A stretch of DNA of 64,000 nt from Linanthus parryae (Eukaryota > Streptophyta > Magnoliopsida > Ericales > Polemoniaceae), in assembly GCA_023055425.1 (NCBI GenBank), contig JALGPY010000002.1:121904088-121968087 (forward strand). The letters run 5' to 3'. The first letter of the stretch is position 1; every line of letters starts with the position of its first letter. Below are positions 26,780 through 38,206 of this stretch, one piece after another. Under the pieces are notes generated by a model. It worked only from the letters and a program-made list of their open reading frames with translations, ran no database searches and had not been told where the DNA came from. The position numbers and the translations under genes are program-made.

Positions 26780-28345
26780 GACTGGAAAAAGTCAATATTG
26801 CGTGCCATTGCGGAAGGAACGAGCAACAAAAACTGGGCGTCCACAAAGGGGTATTGCATACATGACAACACCCTCTACTACAGAGGCCCTGGCGGAATAC
26901 TCATGCGATGCGTCTCACAACAGGAGGGACAAGCACTGTTAGAAAAGATTCACCAACATACTTGTGGGGAAAGTGAGGTGTCAATCTATCGAAAAGCCCA
27001 TAGGTATGGGATTCATTGGCCGGACATGTCAACGGCCGCAACATTGATCCAAGGAAATTGCGAGAGTTGCGCACTGATTAAGGACTCTTTATCAATTGCT
27101 CTGGTCGATGATGACATGGATTGGAGGAAGCCGCTCTTTGACTTTCTTACACAGGGGATTGAGCCTGAGTCGAGAAAAGAAGCTGAGAAACTAAAGAGGA
27201 AAGCAGCACGGTACGTTGTGCAAGAAAATATACTCTGGCGAAGGGGCCACGAGGGTAATCTGCTGCGATGCCTAGACAGCAAGGAAGCACAAGAGGTGAT
27301 GGACCTCTCTCATCAAGTGGAACATCAGGGAGGTGCGAAGTTATGCAGACAGCTCCTCAAAGTCGGTTACTTCTGGCTCACCATGAAAATAGATTGCCGC
27401 GCTAAAGTAAGAAGGTGCCAGGAGTGTCAATTCAAAGGCAACCTAGTACATGCTCCTGCCGTAGATCTACATGCGTTGGGAACACCATGGGCGTTCCATA
27501 CTTGGGCTTTGGATTTTGTTGGCCCCATCCGCCCAACCTCGCACGGGAACCAGTTCATTCTCACCGCGACCGAGTTGTTCACTAAGTGGGTAGAAGTAAT
27601 ACCACTAAAGACAGCAAATGTGCTCGCTGTAGTCCATTTCATCCAAGAGAACATCATATGCAGGTTTGGGATTCCTAACACAATTCACTCGGATGATGGT
27701 ACCCCCTTCGTCAATCGCCAGGTAGCTGCGAAGCTAGCGGAGTACAACATAAGGCAGATATGCTCTACCCCCTACTATCCGAAAGGGAATGGTCAAGCGG
27801 AGGCAACCAACAAGACGCTGTTGAGAATCTTGAGTAAGATGGTTGCAGACGACCACAAGAAATGGGCTGATTCTTTGAACATAGCCTTGTGAGCGTATCG
27901 AACTTCTCCCAGGACACCCACAGGAGTCTCCCCATTTATTTTATGTTATGGAGCTGAAGCTGTAGTACCTGCGGAGGTAAAGATCAACTCTGCAAGGTTG
28001 GCCTTCCATGCACTATACGAGAACCAACGCGATCATGACTTAGTCCTATTAGAAGAAAAGCGAGAGCAAGCTAAACGGACTAACAAACGATACCAGGAAA
28101 GGATCGCCCGCGCGTACAACAAAACAGTCCAACGCCGAGATTTCGCAGTTGGGGACGTGGTGTTGCGCGCATCGGACCACTGCATGCGAGAGGCGGCTCA
28201 TCCAAAATTCGCAGCCAACTGGGAAGGACCCTTCGAAGTCAAAGAAGTCTTTGACAGTGGCTACTGCAACATACAAAGGCTACATGGGACGGCCTCAACC
28301 CCAAGCTCAATCAACATGTGCTGGACTAAGAAGTATTATCCTTAA
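26780..28345 (+). pseudogene. Element C integrase with duplicated N-terminal module
   Basis: Inserts the cDNA into host DNA. Two copies of the N-terminal module come first: 26780-27084 (DWKKS...LMRC...HQH...HRYGIHWPDM...CESC) and 27118-27441 (DWRKP...LLRC...VGYFWLTM...CQEC). The catalytic core has Asp in ALDFVGP (27512), Asp in SDDGTPF (27692) and Glu in GQAEATNK (27800), a DD35E spacing. TGA at 27890-27892 replaces Trp before AYRTSPRTPTG; the frame continues through VGDVVL and WEGPFEV to KKYYP and a TAA at 28343-28345. No chromodomain follows, as expected for Tat. Only the single stop interrupts an otherwise intact integrase. Confidence 0.93.
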
Positions 28346-28404
28346 CTCCTCTCATTATATGCGTTAGATTACAATGCCTACTTTATACTCTGTATTGTTA
28401 AAGA

Positions 28405-28497
28405 TTCAAGCATCTTCTCTCCCACATGAGAGAATTGTAATCTCACCTCTCCCATATGAGAGTGTTCTATAATAAAATACTTCTCCCAAATGGGAAG
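28405..28497 (+). repeat. Three short dyad repeats after pol
   Basis: tctcccacatgagaga, tctcccatatgagagt and ttctcccaaatgggaag occur in series just after the pol stop. Each is itself nearly palindromic, so small hairpins could form at the start of the 3' region. Confidence 0.7.
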
Positions 28498-28561
28498 AAC
28501 TTTATGATTTCAGCTGTCTTTATCGCTTTATTTACTTCTTCATTTCTCAATAATGAAATCT

Positions 28562-29022
28562 TATCCGCCGTGATAGCAGCATTATGCAAATACGATCTTA
28601 AGTGATCTTCAAGACCATCCGCCGTGATGGCAGCACTAAGCAAATGAGATCTTAAGTGATCTTTAAGCCTATCTGCCATGATAGCAGCACTATGCGAATA
28701 TGATCTGAAGTGATCCTCAAGCCCATCCGCCGTGATGGCAGCACTAAAAAAATGTGATCTTAAGTGATCCTTAAGCCTATCTGCCATGATAGCAGCACTA
28801 TGCAAATATGATCTTAAGTGATCTCCAAGCCTATCTGCCGTGATAACAGCATTATGCGAATATGATCTTAAGTGATCTCCAAAAGCCTATCTGCTGAGAT
28901 AGCAGTCGTACTTGAGTCTAATCATAAGTGATTCCCAAGCCTATCTGTGAAGATAACAAAGCTATGCAAATGCGATCTCAAACGATCTAAAAACTCATCT
29001 GCTAAGATAGCAGTCCTCATGA
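28562..29022 (+). repeat. 54-bp tandem array in the 3' region of C
   Basis: About 8.5 units, each starting atc(c/t)g(c/t)c(g/a)tgatagcagca and containing gatcttaagtgatc. The first five or six are close to each other; the last three are more diverged. Units 2 and 4 resemble each other, as do 3 and 5, suggesting a 108-bp two-unit repeat. Because 54 is divisible by 3, the minus strand stays open across several units; this is probably chance. Confidence 0.92.
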
Positions 29023-30396
29023 ATTATTCTCAATCTGCGAAACTATCTATTGGATAGCAAATTATAGCCACGACACAAAGTGCGAATATGACATTGCAAA
29101 AGGTGAAGCTTGCCAGTACGAATGCGAACGTTGCAATTTGTTGTGACAAGAACAGCAAATCATACAAAGCGATTTATTATTATGAGTCAAAATGACTTAC
29201 AAATTATCTGTCTAGATAGCAGCTTACAAGCGAAAAGCTCAGACTGAGCTAATTACATGGCCAATATGGCTTACAATTCATCTAGATATCAGCTTACACG
29301 CGGAAGTTACACGGAAGGGAAATCCTAACTATAAAAGGATCGGCATATTGATCCTACATGCGACCAAAGATCTGTAGCAAGTAGGGTGTTCCTATAAAAC
29401 GAACGGCCTACTAACGCTACAAGAGCTATGAGACGCTATCTTTGAGATCCCAGGATCTGACAAGGCCTCTGTCTGGTCTTCTGACCAAGAGATGTGCCAG
29501 AGGAACCACCTGTTCCGGCGTATGCGACGGTGAAGAACAGGCAAGCAGCAACTCCTAGGGAAAGAGGCTCCTTGTCCACGGAGACGAGCACAACGGCTCG
29601 CCACCCCGAGTTTTAGAACATGGAGGCAAGAAATTCTCCTCCGGGAAAGCTAGAGGGGAAATCCGCCGTTCGTTACGAATCGGTAAGAAGGTCAGTACGG
29701 CACTGCACCTCGTCGGGAGGCGGCCGGAAACACGACCTGCAAACATAATAGACGAAGAAAATTCTTAGAGCAAGCATGAGGCATTATATGCATCTTCTTT
29801 ATGAAGGATATGAAGATAAATAAGCTTCGTAATGAAGATATTGGAAGCTATTTCTATGGCACAAAGCACAAACTCAGGTTTCACAACTTGAAGTTGCCAT
29901 GAATCAACGAAAGAGAAGCGTTGAAGCCAGCAGTCGTAAGGACTCATGGCAAGCCACATTTTGGGATGAAATACCCAAGCAGTAGAAGGTAGGGTTCATA
30001 TAGACCCAACGGTGACTCTTCAATTCTCTAGCTGAGTTGGCAAAGCTTGGAAAAGGGGGTAAGCATCAATCACTTACGCCTTGATAAAGGCAACATTCAA
30101 TTAACCTACTAAAGGCTACGACGATTCGGTAGCATATCCTAATTAATGACGAAAGGTCATGATACGGATGGACTTCCCAAGGAAAGCGTGCTTATCTGAT
30201 AAGCAATTAGCTTGAAAATCAAGGCAGACATATCGTTAGCTGATGTCATAATTGATACGCATGAAGATATTCGAGCGAATCCCGGGAAGGGCAAAAAGGG
30301 CATTCAAAGCCTTGATTAAAAAAAGGGGGGAGAAACCCTAGCAACATTACGATAATGTTCCAACATTTTGTTCAAACTAAATACATGCTATTGTTT
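29023..30396. other. Element C interval between tandem array and PMD gene
   Basis: No gene recognised. Degenerate array words (tatctgtctagatagcagctt) continue to about 29300. The rest may be the 3' untranslated region of the minus-strand PMD gene. Short ORFs here match nothing I know. Confidence 0.5.
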
Positions 30397-33300
30397 TCAA
30401 AATAAATCTTTGATCAGGGAGTCATCAGGAGAAAACTGAAGTGACAAATTTGTCACCTGTTCCACTTCTCGCTTCAACTGCTCGTAGTTGGTGCTCATCT
30501 CATGGAAAAGCTTCACAGCCTCTTCTGCTTTCTGCCTTTGTTTCTCCAACTTTTGCTCTTCAGCTGCGAGGTTATGGAAGCCGCGCTTCAAATTCACAGC
30601 TGCGTGAATCTGGGTGACTCTGTTGACAAGGTACCCGAAGCCTAGCTTGCCTTGAAATTTGGCCTGAAGGTTTTGACACATGGTGAACAGCAACTGCGCA
30701 CTCTGAGGAGAGATAGTCGCAGGTGTAGCCGCAGACAGCTGCTCCAGAATCTAGATGGCCTCGGTCAAGAACAGCCTTCTGTTGAAAGGCTCTATCTCCA
30801 AGGACCTCGCAAATGATCGAGGATAGGAGAGACGCATTTGAACCAGCCAGTCCACATCAGCTTGCTTCAAACCTAACAAGGTTAATTCAAGTTAGAACAT
30901 GAAGCTTGTAAATGCAGAATGCAAGATGCGAACGACAATAACGGTAACATACCAGTTCCTTCAAGGATCTCGCGCAGGGAGGGAATGCGCATTATTGGGG
31001 CAGCTGAAGATTTTCCTCGTTCCATAACTCTTCTATCAGCTGCAAGCTCTAGCTCTTCATAATTGGCAGGAAGGGTATAGGCCGCACCAGGTGTGACTGC
31101 ATGCGAACTCCAAAAGCTCCATGCTTGAGGAATTTCTGAAGGTTCAATCCTTGTTGGGGGAATGGCAACAGTAAAAGCTGCAGCTCGATTAGGGACGCCT
31201 TCAGATGCGAAAGGCCCATGGGACTCAGGAGCGCTCATTTGAACATTCACATTTGCATGTGATCCTACATCCTCCACGATCTGCTCACGAAACCCAGCCT
31301 CAGCAGCATCTGCGTCCATTTCCTCAGCAGCAGCATTGGTATCTTCCTCCATCAGCACGGTGTCAGCCTCGGCATCATCGGAAACTTCGATGATATCCTC
31401 TAAGGGCTCTCCTGCATACTCAGCAGCTGCGACGAGTTTCTCGGTATGAGAAATTGGCACCCGGACATAAGATGCAGAAGGTTGACTCCTCTGTCCCCGC
31501 ATGGCTTCGCCAGCATTACCTGCGAAACAAGACAGGACAATGTGAGGTAACCTGTATTAAGCAAAATTCCGTTATTATTTTGATAAACCAAGAGCGAGCA
31601 CCTCCACGCGTAGGTGGGATTGTAGCATCTTCGTCATATGCTAAGGACGCAATACCATGCCCTATTAATGTGTCTTCGTTAAGCATATCCTTAAGGTGTG
31701 CATGAACTGGGGTGCGAAGAAACCGGTCATGATGATGATGGGGTTACTAAGCCTAGTTCACAAATGTTGTTCAAATAATTACCTGAAGGTTCACCGCACT
31801 TGCTTACTAGCCAGCGGCGAATGTCAGCTTTTGATAAGCCATGCTTTAATGCACCAACAATCACATCTCGGTAAGTTACCGCGAGATTAAAAATATCACC
31901 TTCATTGCCGCCTGCGATTTCCTCAAAGTCCGCTTGGACTTGATCCAGAGCAGCCGCATCTTCTTCTTGAACCGCATCATCCTCATCAATTTGAGGAACT
32001 ACATCTTCTGGAACCGCATCTTCCTCATCGGATTGACGCACAAGTCGTCGACATGTTGCTCTTCCAAGCTCCTTTGCTTTATGCGTTCAATCTCCTCTTC
32101 TTCTCGCTTCCTTCTTCTTTCAGCAGCCTCCGCAGCTGTTCTCCTGGACTCAGCAAGGATGTCCTCGTCTATGGTTTCGTTGGAAACACCAGAGTGAGAA
32201 CCCCTCCTCTGCCTCTTGTCCAAAAGGCCGCTGATGGTCTCTTCATCGTCATCTTCAAAGGAACAATTTGTTCAGTAAAGACTATGGGAATTAAGATAAT
32301 GAGAAGAGAAGTACGTTTGAGATACCTCCCGAATCTTCCTCTTGTATCTCATCTCTCTCTCCTTCTCTGACATCTTCGACTCTTTCTTCTTCTTCATCAT
32401 CATCTCTTTCTCTCGCCTCCCTTCACTCTTCCTCCTCTTCCTCCTGACCAAACGGAACAAAGGTCTCCACTGCAAGCTCTTTCTGCGCCTTGCTTGGCAT
32501 GCGACCCTTACCTTTATCCCTAGAAGTAAGGGACCTCGCAGGAGGGGAAGTTGGAGCGCTCCTAGGGGAAGAGATTGTGATTCCCTTCTGCCTTGGTCTC
32601 TTTGACCTTGGAGAAGGAGTTGCTGGGGGAGATGGATCGTTCCTAGGCGGAGACGGGGCTGCAGTATTTTCTATCAGCGAGTCAGCAAATACGTCCATAA
32701 CCTCGCAAATCTGGGCCTCAACTGCGGGAGCCATCCTCATTGCCAGCCGAACTGGTTCACCTTGCCTTCTCGCAGTAACAATGGTGGTGATCAGCGACTT
32801 GGAGCGCTCACCAGATGCGAACCTCCTCACGTAGCACTGTAACAGAAAATGGATCATAAGTTTCGACACATCGGAATAAAGAAACTTAACGCATGCGAAG
32901 GAGATTGTTTACCTTTGCGAAGTCTTCGCTGTATTTGATGATATGCGAATCACCTTTCTTAACTGCGGCCATCTTTTCCTCAAGGATGGTGGAGGGACAC
33001 AAGTGATTCTCGTGGTCCAGCAACGAATAGCAGCCATATTGGGTGTCGTCCAGGCTACAGTTGGGACGAAAAGGGAAAGAATTTCTCTTGATCACAGGAG
33101 CTCTGCTTGGCCGAGGGGTTGACTGCGTCTCAAACCTTGTTTTTTGGGTATTCCAATAGGCAACCCAGTTCCTGGAGTAGCCACCTTCGCGGTAACCTGG
33201 GGGTTGCTCAAAGGGAAGGTTGCTCCTTAAAATTGTTTTGCACTCACCAGACAGTAGTCGTTTGTAGCAGCCTCTTATGATGGACTGCGGCCAGATTGAG

Positions 33301-34793
33301 GGTGCCACCGCATCAAAGCCATACTGGGGAGAAACGCGAGTAGGATCAACATCCACCGTGATCCTCTCGTACTTAGGAGTAAGCTCGCGAACATACTCCG
33401 CAAGAGAAGGAAGAGAACCTCTTAGACACCAACAGAAAAATTCGCGATAGCGCTCATGGAAACGCTTCTCGCCCTCGAAAAGAAGATCTTCAGATAAAGC
33501 AACAGCCTTGGAAGGATACAATTTTGGGAACCATCGCACATTATCAATGCGCGTGGCATAAGGCCTAGCTGTAAACTCGCTGCGATCATCGCATATCAGG
33601 CTCCAGGTACACTTAGGAAAGTGAGTTTCGAACCATCTCGCAGCCCTGCCGCTGTTAAGCTCCTACTCCACACCAGGGACGCACCACTTACTGGGCTTAG
33701 CAGGAATAGGAGCATAAGAGGGCCAGCGCTCGAAGACCCACATAGTCAGGAATGCAATGTTGACATAGGTTAGCACGTCAAGGCGGCTGCGAGAATCTTT
33801 TGTTGCCACAACGAGTTGATCTAATCTGTGGTACAAGGTACCCAAGACTAGTGGTCCAAGTGCGACTCTTTGACCAAGGGTCAGCTTCACAGCAAGGGGA
33901 AGGACATGGTAGAAAACCCCATCATGGGGATGGCCATCGATTAGATACCTCGACAACCAGGCGCAGATAAAGGCACACAAAGTCAGATGGTACCCTTTCC
34001 CGTTCACGTAATTCTTCGCTTTTGGGTTCTGGCTCAGAAGTTTCTTGGTGACGCTACTGTTCGCATGATCGCGAAAGAAGTACTACACCCACTTGTTCCA
34101 AGTTTTCTTCGCAGGTGTGTCAACTAGTTGCCAGTCGGGAAGAAGCTTCGCAGACGTCCACCGAGTGGAAATTTTCTTGACTTCTGACAAGCACTCCTCA
34201 ATTTGCTTGTAGAGAGCAAGTTCCGGATCAGTCCTCAAGGGACTCAGGGGATCCACCTCACCAACTGGAGAAAGATCGTACAGTATGTGCACATCTTCAA
34301 GAGTGGGAGCAGCCTCGAACTCAGCAAACCGGAATGTGTGAGTCGCAGGCGAGTAGCGCGACAGAAGGTTTAGAAGCATGGACTGGTCCAGCTTCACGGA
34401 AGCACCCATCATAGCATGGACTGCGAAATATATGCCAGCATTATTCAATGCGATGGCATGATGGGTCAATATATGGTCGATCCACTCATCCATGAAGTCC
34501 AATTTCTGAACGAACGCTTGAGTGGAAATCGCAGTATGCGGGAAAAACCCATTTTCAACCCCCAATCGAACCACATCCTTGGAATAGATCAGTTCGAGCA
34601 TGGCGGCGTTAACAGGAGGGGTCAACGTTTGCAACTCTTCAGCTGGAACGGGGATTGGCAAGTTCTTCACCTTAACCCTAGCGTGATAAAAGTCTTTTCC
34701 ACCCAAATAGGGGGCTTTCCGCCATAAGGTCTGGGGAAGATCAGGTATTTCTTCGACCTCTTTAACGGGTTTGGTTCCTTTTATCTTTGCCAT
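30397..34793 (-). pseudogene. Antisense six-exon plant mobile domain (PMD) gene in element C
   Basis: Exons on the minus strand: 34793-32913, 32836-32326, 32252-31783, 31706-31602, 31519-30953, 30872-30397. All five introns (73-82 bp) are GT-AG and every junction keeps the reading phase; about 1336 codons. Exon 1 begins MAKIKGTK and has the PMD hallmark at residues 145-178 (SRYSPATHTFRF, then PTLEDVHILYDLSPVG), followed by WVFERWPSYAPIP- and DPTRVSPQYGFD-type segments. Exons 2-5 encode a Pro/Ser-rich then acidic linker with a coiled-coil-like Arg/Glu run. Exon 6 ends in a coiled coil rich in K/E/Q (LEKQRQKAEEAVKLFHEM). Defects: TAG at 34083, a stop at 33663, TGA at 32423, a frameshift near 32045 and TAG at about 30750. 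PMD proteins occur both as host silencing/genome-stability factors and in transposons; the role here is unknown. Confidence 0.8.
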
Positions 34794-35560
34794 TCCTGCG
34801 GAAAAGCTAGAAAAAAGGGGGAGAAATACACATACTTTAGTTCAATTTGAAGTTTGAATCTCAGTTCAATTTGGACCAACGATGCTTTGTCAAAGAGAGG
34901 ATGAACAGCTCATCAGTGTCAATTTTGGGTTTTGAAAGTTCAAAATCGTTTACATTACTGGGAATTTCAGAAGCTTCACATTCAAAATCTTTACAATCTG
35001 GAGATTAGATCAATTCTGAGTTTAAAGAATAAGGTCTCATTCACAGTTTCCAATGGACGGCATGTTTCAGATAATCATGGGTTTACAGATCCAATACAGT
35101 TCAAAGCATATATCGATACATTAAGTAGAATTGAACAAGGCCAACCTTGTTTTGGTAAAGCTTGTTTGGATGTGCACAGTTGAAGAAGACGATTGACAAG
35201 AAAGAATTGATGATTGATTATTTGAATCTGCTCTTGATGGCTTCCGGGTATCATTCACTTTAAGATAAAGAAGTGATGCTTTGCAACAATGGAGAGCACA
35301 GAGTATTTATCCAAAAACAATGAAGGGTTGCGTCCTTTCAGTAGTCGAATCGCAACCGTCACCGTTGAATCGTGCAATCACAGGACAAGCTGACGTTACG
35401 CCTAAAACCCTAAAAGACCAGACGGCACGACTCTAGGGATTTTAGGTCATAATGACACGCACGGGGGCTGAATTAGCGTGTATTTGAATTGGTGCGTGGC
35501 AGCGACGCGTACGTTGGTTCCTGCGCATGGAAGCCTATCCGGCTATGCGTCTTCACGCGC
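34794..35560. other. Upstream region of the antisense PMD gene
   Basis: AT-rich, non-coding on both strands. It lies between the PMD start codon and the right LTR of C, so it is where a minus-strand promoter would be expected. I see no clear TATA box in the correct place. Confidence 0.4.
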
Positions 35561-35574
35561 AGAAAGGGGGCTAA
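35561..35574 (+). promoter_or_regulatory. Element C polypurine tract
   Basis: agaaaggggg followed by ctaa directly before the right LTR; the standard plus-strand primer position. Confidence 0.85.
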
Positions 35575-36188
35575 TGTAGATAGTGCTTTATGGACAGGCA
35601 GATCTTAGCCACGTGGCGACCATCCAGCACACCATACTGTGCTCCACACACACCGGATCACCAGCCGCGCTGATCCACGTGGGGGCTGCGAGACAGGGCC
35701 CTCGCATACCACCGCACGGGACTTGTAGGGACTTAGTGGTTTGGAGGCTAGAGTAAGTCCTGTCGCGCGCGAGCGACAACCAAGCCCGTGCGCGACCCCT
35801 AGTAACTGCTTTGAGAGATTTATGGCACGAGCTCCATAAACCCGGTCAACCTCGTAACGATTCAGGTATACGCGGATAACGTGCCGTAACAGTCTTTATA
35901 TACGCGGACGAACGTGCCGTTGTGGTTAAGCTAATTAAGCCGCCATTAATGGGCGCATTAACCACACTACAACGGTCACATTCTCCGTTATATATAGGAT
36001 CGTTAACCCTTCCATACAAGGGCGGACTGACCTGAACTACGTGGAAGCTCTGCCAAAATCATGTCTCTCTCTCACACAGTACTATTGCCTTACTCTCTCC
36101 CTACACACAACCCAACACTTCCTGTGTTATTTCTATCCTCTGCTCTTGGTGTATATTGAATTCTCTCTGCAGGATTCTCTCGTACACA
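35575..36188 (+). repeat. Element C right LTR
   Basis: 614 bp, TGTAGATAGTGC to CTCGTACACA, followed by acagc. Differs from the left LTR at about 19 positions by hand count; many of these are C/T or G/A changes. Confidence 0.96.
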
Positions 36189-36193
36189 ACAGC

Positions 36194-36303
36194 CGTGCAT
36201 CTCAATTACCTGTCTTGTTTCGTATTACATGTCTTGCTATTATTTGTGCACTACAATTGCATGCATTGCATTAGGGAGTTTAAGCTTCGGGGACGAATCT
36301 TTG
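36194..36303 (+). other. Element A 3' interior
   Basis: The short stretch of A between the C insertion and the purine tract. It includes agcttcggggacgaatct, a motif also found before the second purine tract of D (agcttcgaggacgaatct). Confidence 0.7.
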
Positions 36304-36320
36304 TTTTAAGGGAGATGTGA
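36304..36320 (+). promoter_or_regulatory. Element A polypurine tract
   Basis: ttttaagggagatgtga directly before the right LTR start TGTAATACCCC. Confidence 0.8.
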
Positions 36321-36400
36321 TGTAATACCCCGGAATTTTGGGGGTATTTTATTAGAAATTGGATATATAGCTTGGGTTATAATTTTGAGTTATAAAACAA

Positions 36401-36419
36401 GTTGTTGTTGTTATCATCA

Positions 36420-36516
<97 letters not shown>

Positions 36517-36517
36517 G

Positions 36518-36570
<53 letters not shown>
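36401..36570 (+). repeat. (GTT)n(ATT)n(CA)n(TA)n microsatellite
   Basis: Same position as the left-LTR array, but with only four GTT units, three ATC interruptions and a long (CA)n run (about 36518-36551) that the left copy lacks. Confidence 0.97.
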
Positions 36571-38077
36571 ACTATAGTAGTATCAAAATATCATGCTTAA
36601 ACTACCGTTTTTAATAATTGATATAATAGTTGGTGGGTGCTATTTCGATGTGTAATTGTAAAATTTATCTTCTTTTTTTTTATTTTTTTATTACATATAG
36701 GTATATAAAAAAAATTAGGAAACCAATTGTTTTTTTGTTACTATATTGTTAGTAGTTAAATATCGGTTAGTTGAGTATAATATTTATTAGAAGTATAACG
36801 TGTCGTATAACATTTTAGTCGTGACTAAAACATAACGTTTTAATTAGATTTTACGTAATCAATCACCGCGGTACTATGTAAGCCAGCCACACACAATAAT
36901 TGTTCTTGTCTTCTTCCCCTCAACATCAGGAGACTTCTCCGTCTCCCTCTCCGACACCAACACCGCCTCCAACCGCAACACCACCCATTCGACCTCCATC
37001 TTCACCAAAAACCGTCCCAATCCACTCCCTCTTCGTCAAGGACCCGATCTTTACTCTCCAAGGAACCCAATTTTTGCCAAATCGTGACTCGATTCGAAAC
37101 CGATATCAACCCGGAAACCACCATCGTCGGACTCCACCTCTGTCACGGAGTCTCTTCACACCGCCTATTTAAACCCCGGACTAAACCCCAGAAATCGCAC
37201 ACCAATCCACTTCTCAATCTCGCTCACAACTCTCTCTCTCAATCACCCTCTCCCTCTATCTGTTCTGAACCGCCGAGTAAAAAATAATAAAAAAAAAAAG
37301 AAAAAAAAAAAAAAAACGGGCCGGAAAACCCGACCGAGCCCAGCAAGCCCGACGCCGCCAGCCCTCTGCCCTGTTCGCCGGCGTCTTCCTTTGCCACCGA
37401 CGGCGCTGCAGCAGCAGCGGTAGCCACCAAACCGAGCTCCGACCACCACCGTTGCCGTCGCCGTCTCCTTCTCATTTCTGTTTCGTCCACTCGGTAAACA
37501 CCCAATCTATGTTCCTTATTATTCAATTACTCGATGGGTTCAATAGTTGAAATATTGAAATGGTGAACCGTGGGTTGGTGAAGTCTAGAGGAAGACGATG
37601 CATTTAGTGGTCTGGTAATGGTGGTAGTGTAGTAGTAGTAAATTGTAATAATGGTACTAATAGAGTTACATGGTCATGTGGTATATAGTATGCTAGTAGT
37701 ACTTCATTGGTAGTAATGGTGCCAGTGGTGATCTTAGATTTTGTTTATTTAGTATATACATTATCATTTTATTGAATAATAAAAAGTTTTGGACATAAAC
37801 CCTTGTCTAATAATTTTGATAAGTATTTTAAATGCTACACAGAATAAGTTATACTAAGTTGTTTTGTTTCTTTCTTAACAACCTAATTTGTTATTATGTT
37901 GGGTTTATGAAAAATGATATATTTTTTAGCAATCTTTTATTTATTTATTCATTTATTTATCTTAAAATAAAGGTTTTCTTTAGCAACTATGTTCTTATTA
38001 AACTTATTTACTAAATTAGTTTTATAGCTAATTAATTATAGTATTGTTATGGGGGAAGTTTAATAAGGAGGGTGTAC

Positions 38078-38206
38078 GCATTGCATATAGGATCTTGTAT
38101 GCATTGCATATAGGATCTTGTATGCATCATTGTCGTGATAGAAATAAATTGATTAGGAATTAATGATATTGTCGTGATAGAAATAAATTGATTAGGAATT
38201 AATGAT
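38078..38206 (+). repeat. Two local tandem duplications unique to the right LTR of A
   Basis: A 23-bp unit (38078-38100, 38101-38123) and a 39-bp unit (38129-38167, 38168-38206) are each present twice here and once in the left LTR near 10107-10180. Confidence 0.95.

Larger units (their letters stand above)
21392..36188 (+). mobile_element. Element C: 14.8 kb Tat-lineage Ty3/gypsy retrotransposon
   Basis: LTRs of 623 and 614 bp (TGTAGATAG...CGTACACA) are flanked by an exact acagc target duplication (21387-21391, 36189-36193). The interior encodes gag, protease with DGGAA, RT, two RNase H domains and a DD35E integrase on the plus strand; the two RNase H domains and the DGG protease place it in the Tat branch. 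After pol comes a 7.2 kb 3' region with a 54-bp tandem array and a PMD gene on the minus strand. Hand comparison of the LTRs gives about 19 substitutions over 614 bp plus one 9-bp indel, roughly 3% divergence. Stops and two frameshifts disable the polyprotein. Confidence 0.95.

Noticed and set aside
28467..28805. Minus-strand 112-residue ORF with an 18-residue repeat
   Set aside because: Created by a 54-bp tandem array whose length is a multiple of 3; it does not continue into the diverged units and has no start context or domain.
28562..29022. CRISPR-like array
   Set aside because: Units are contiguous 54-bp repeats without spacers, inside a plant retrotransposon.
29392..29746. Short minus-strand ORFs downstream of the PMD gene
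   Set aside because: No domain, no splice-compatible link to the PMD frame.
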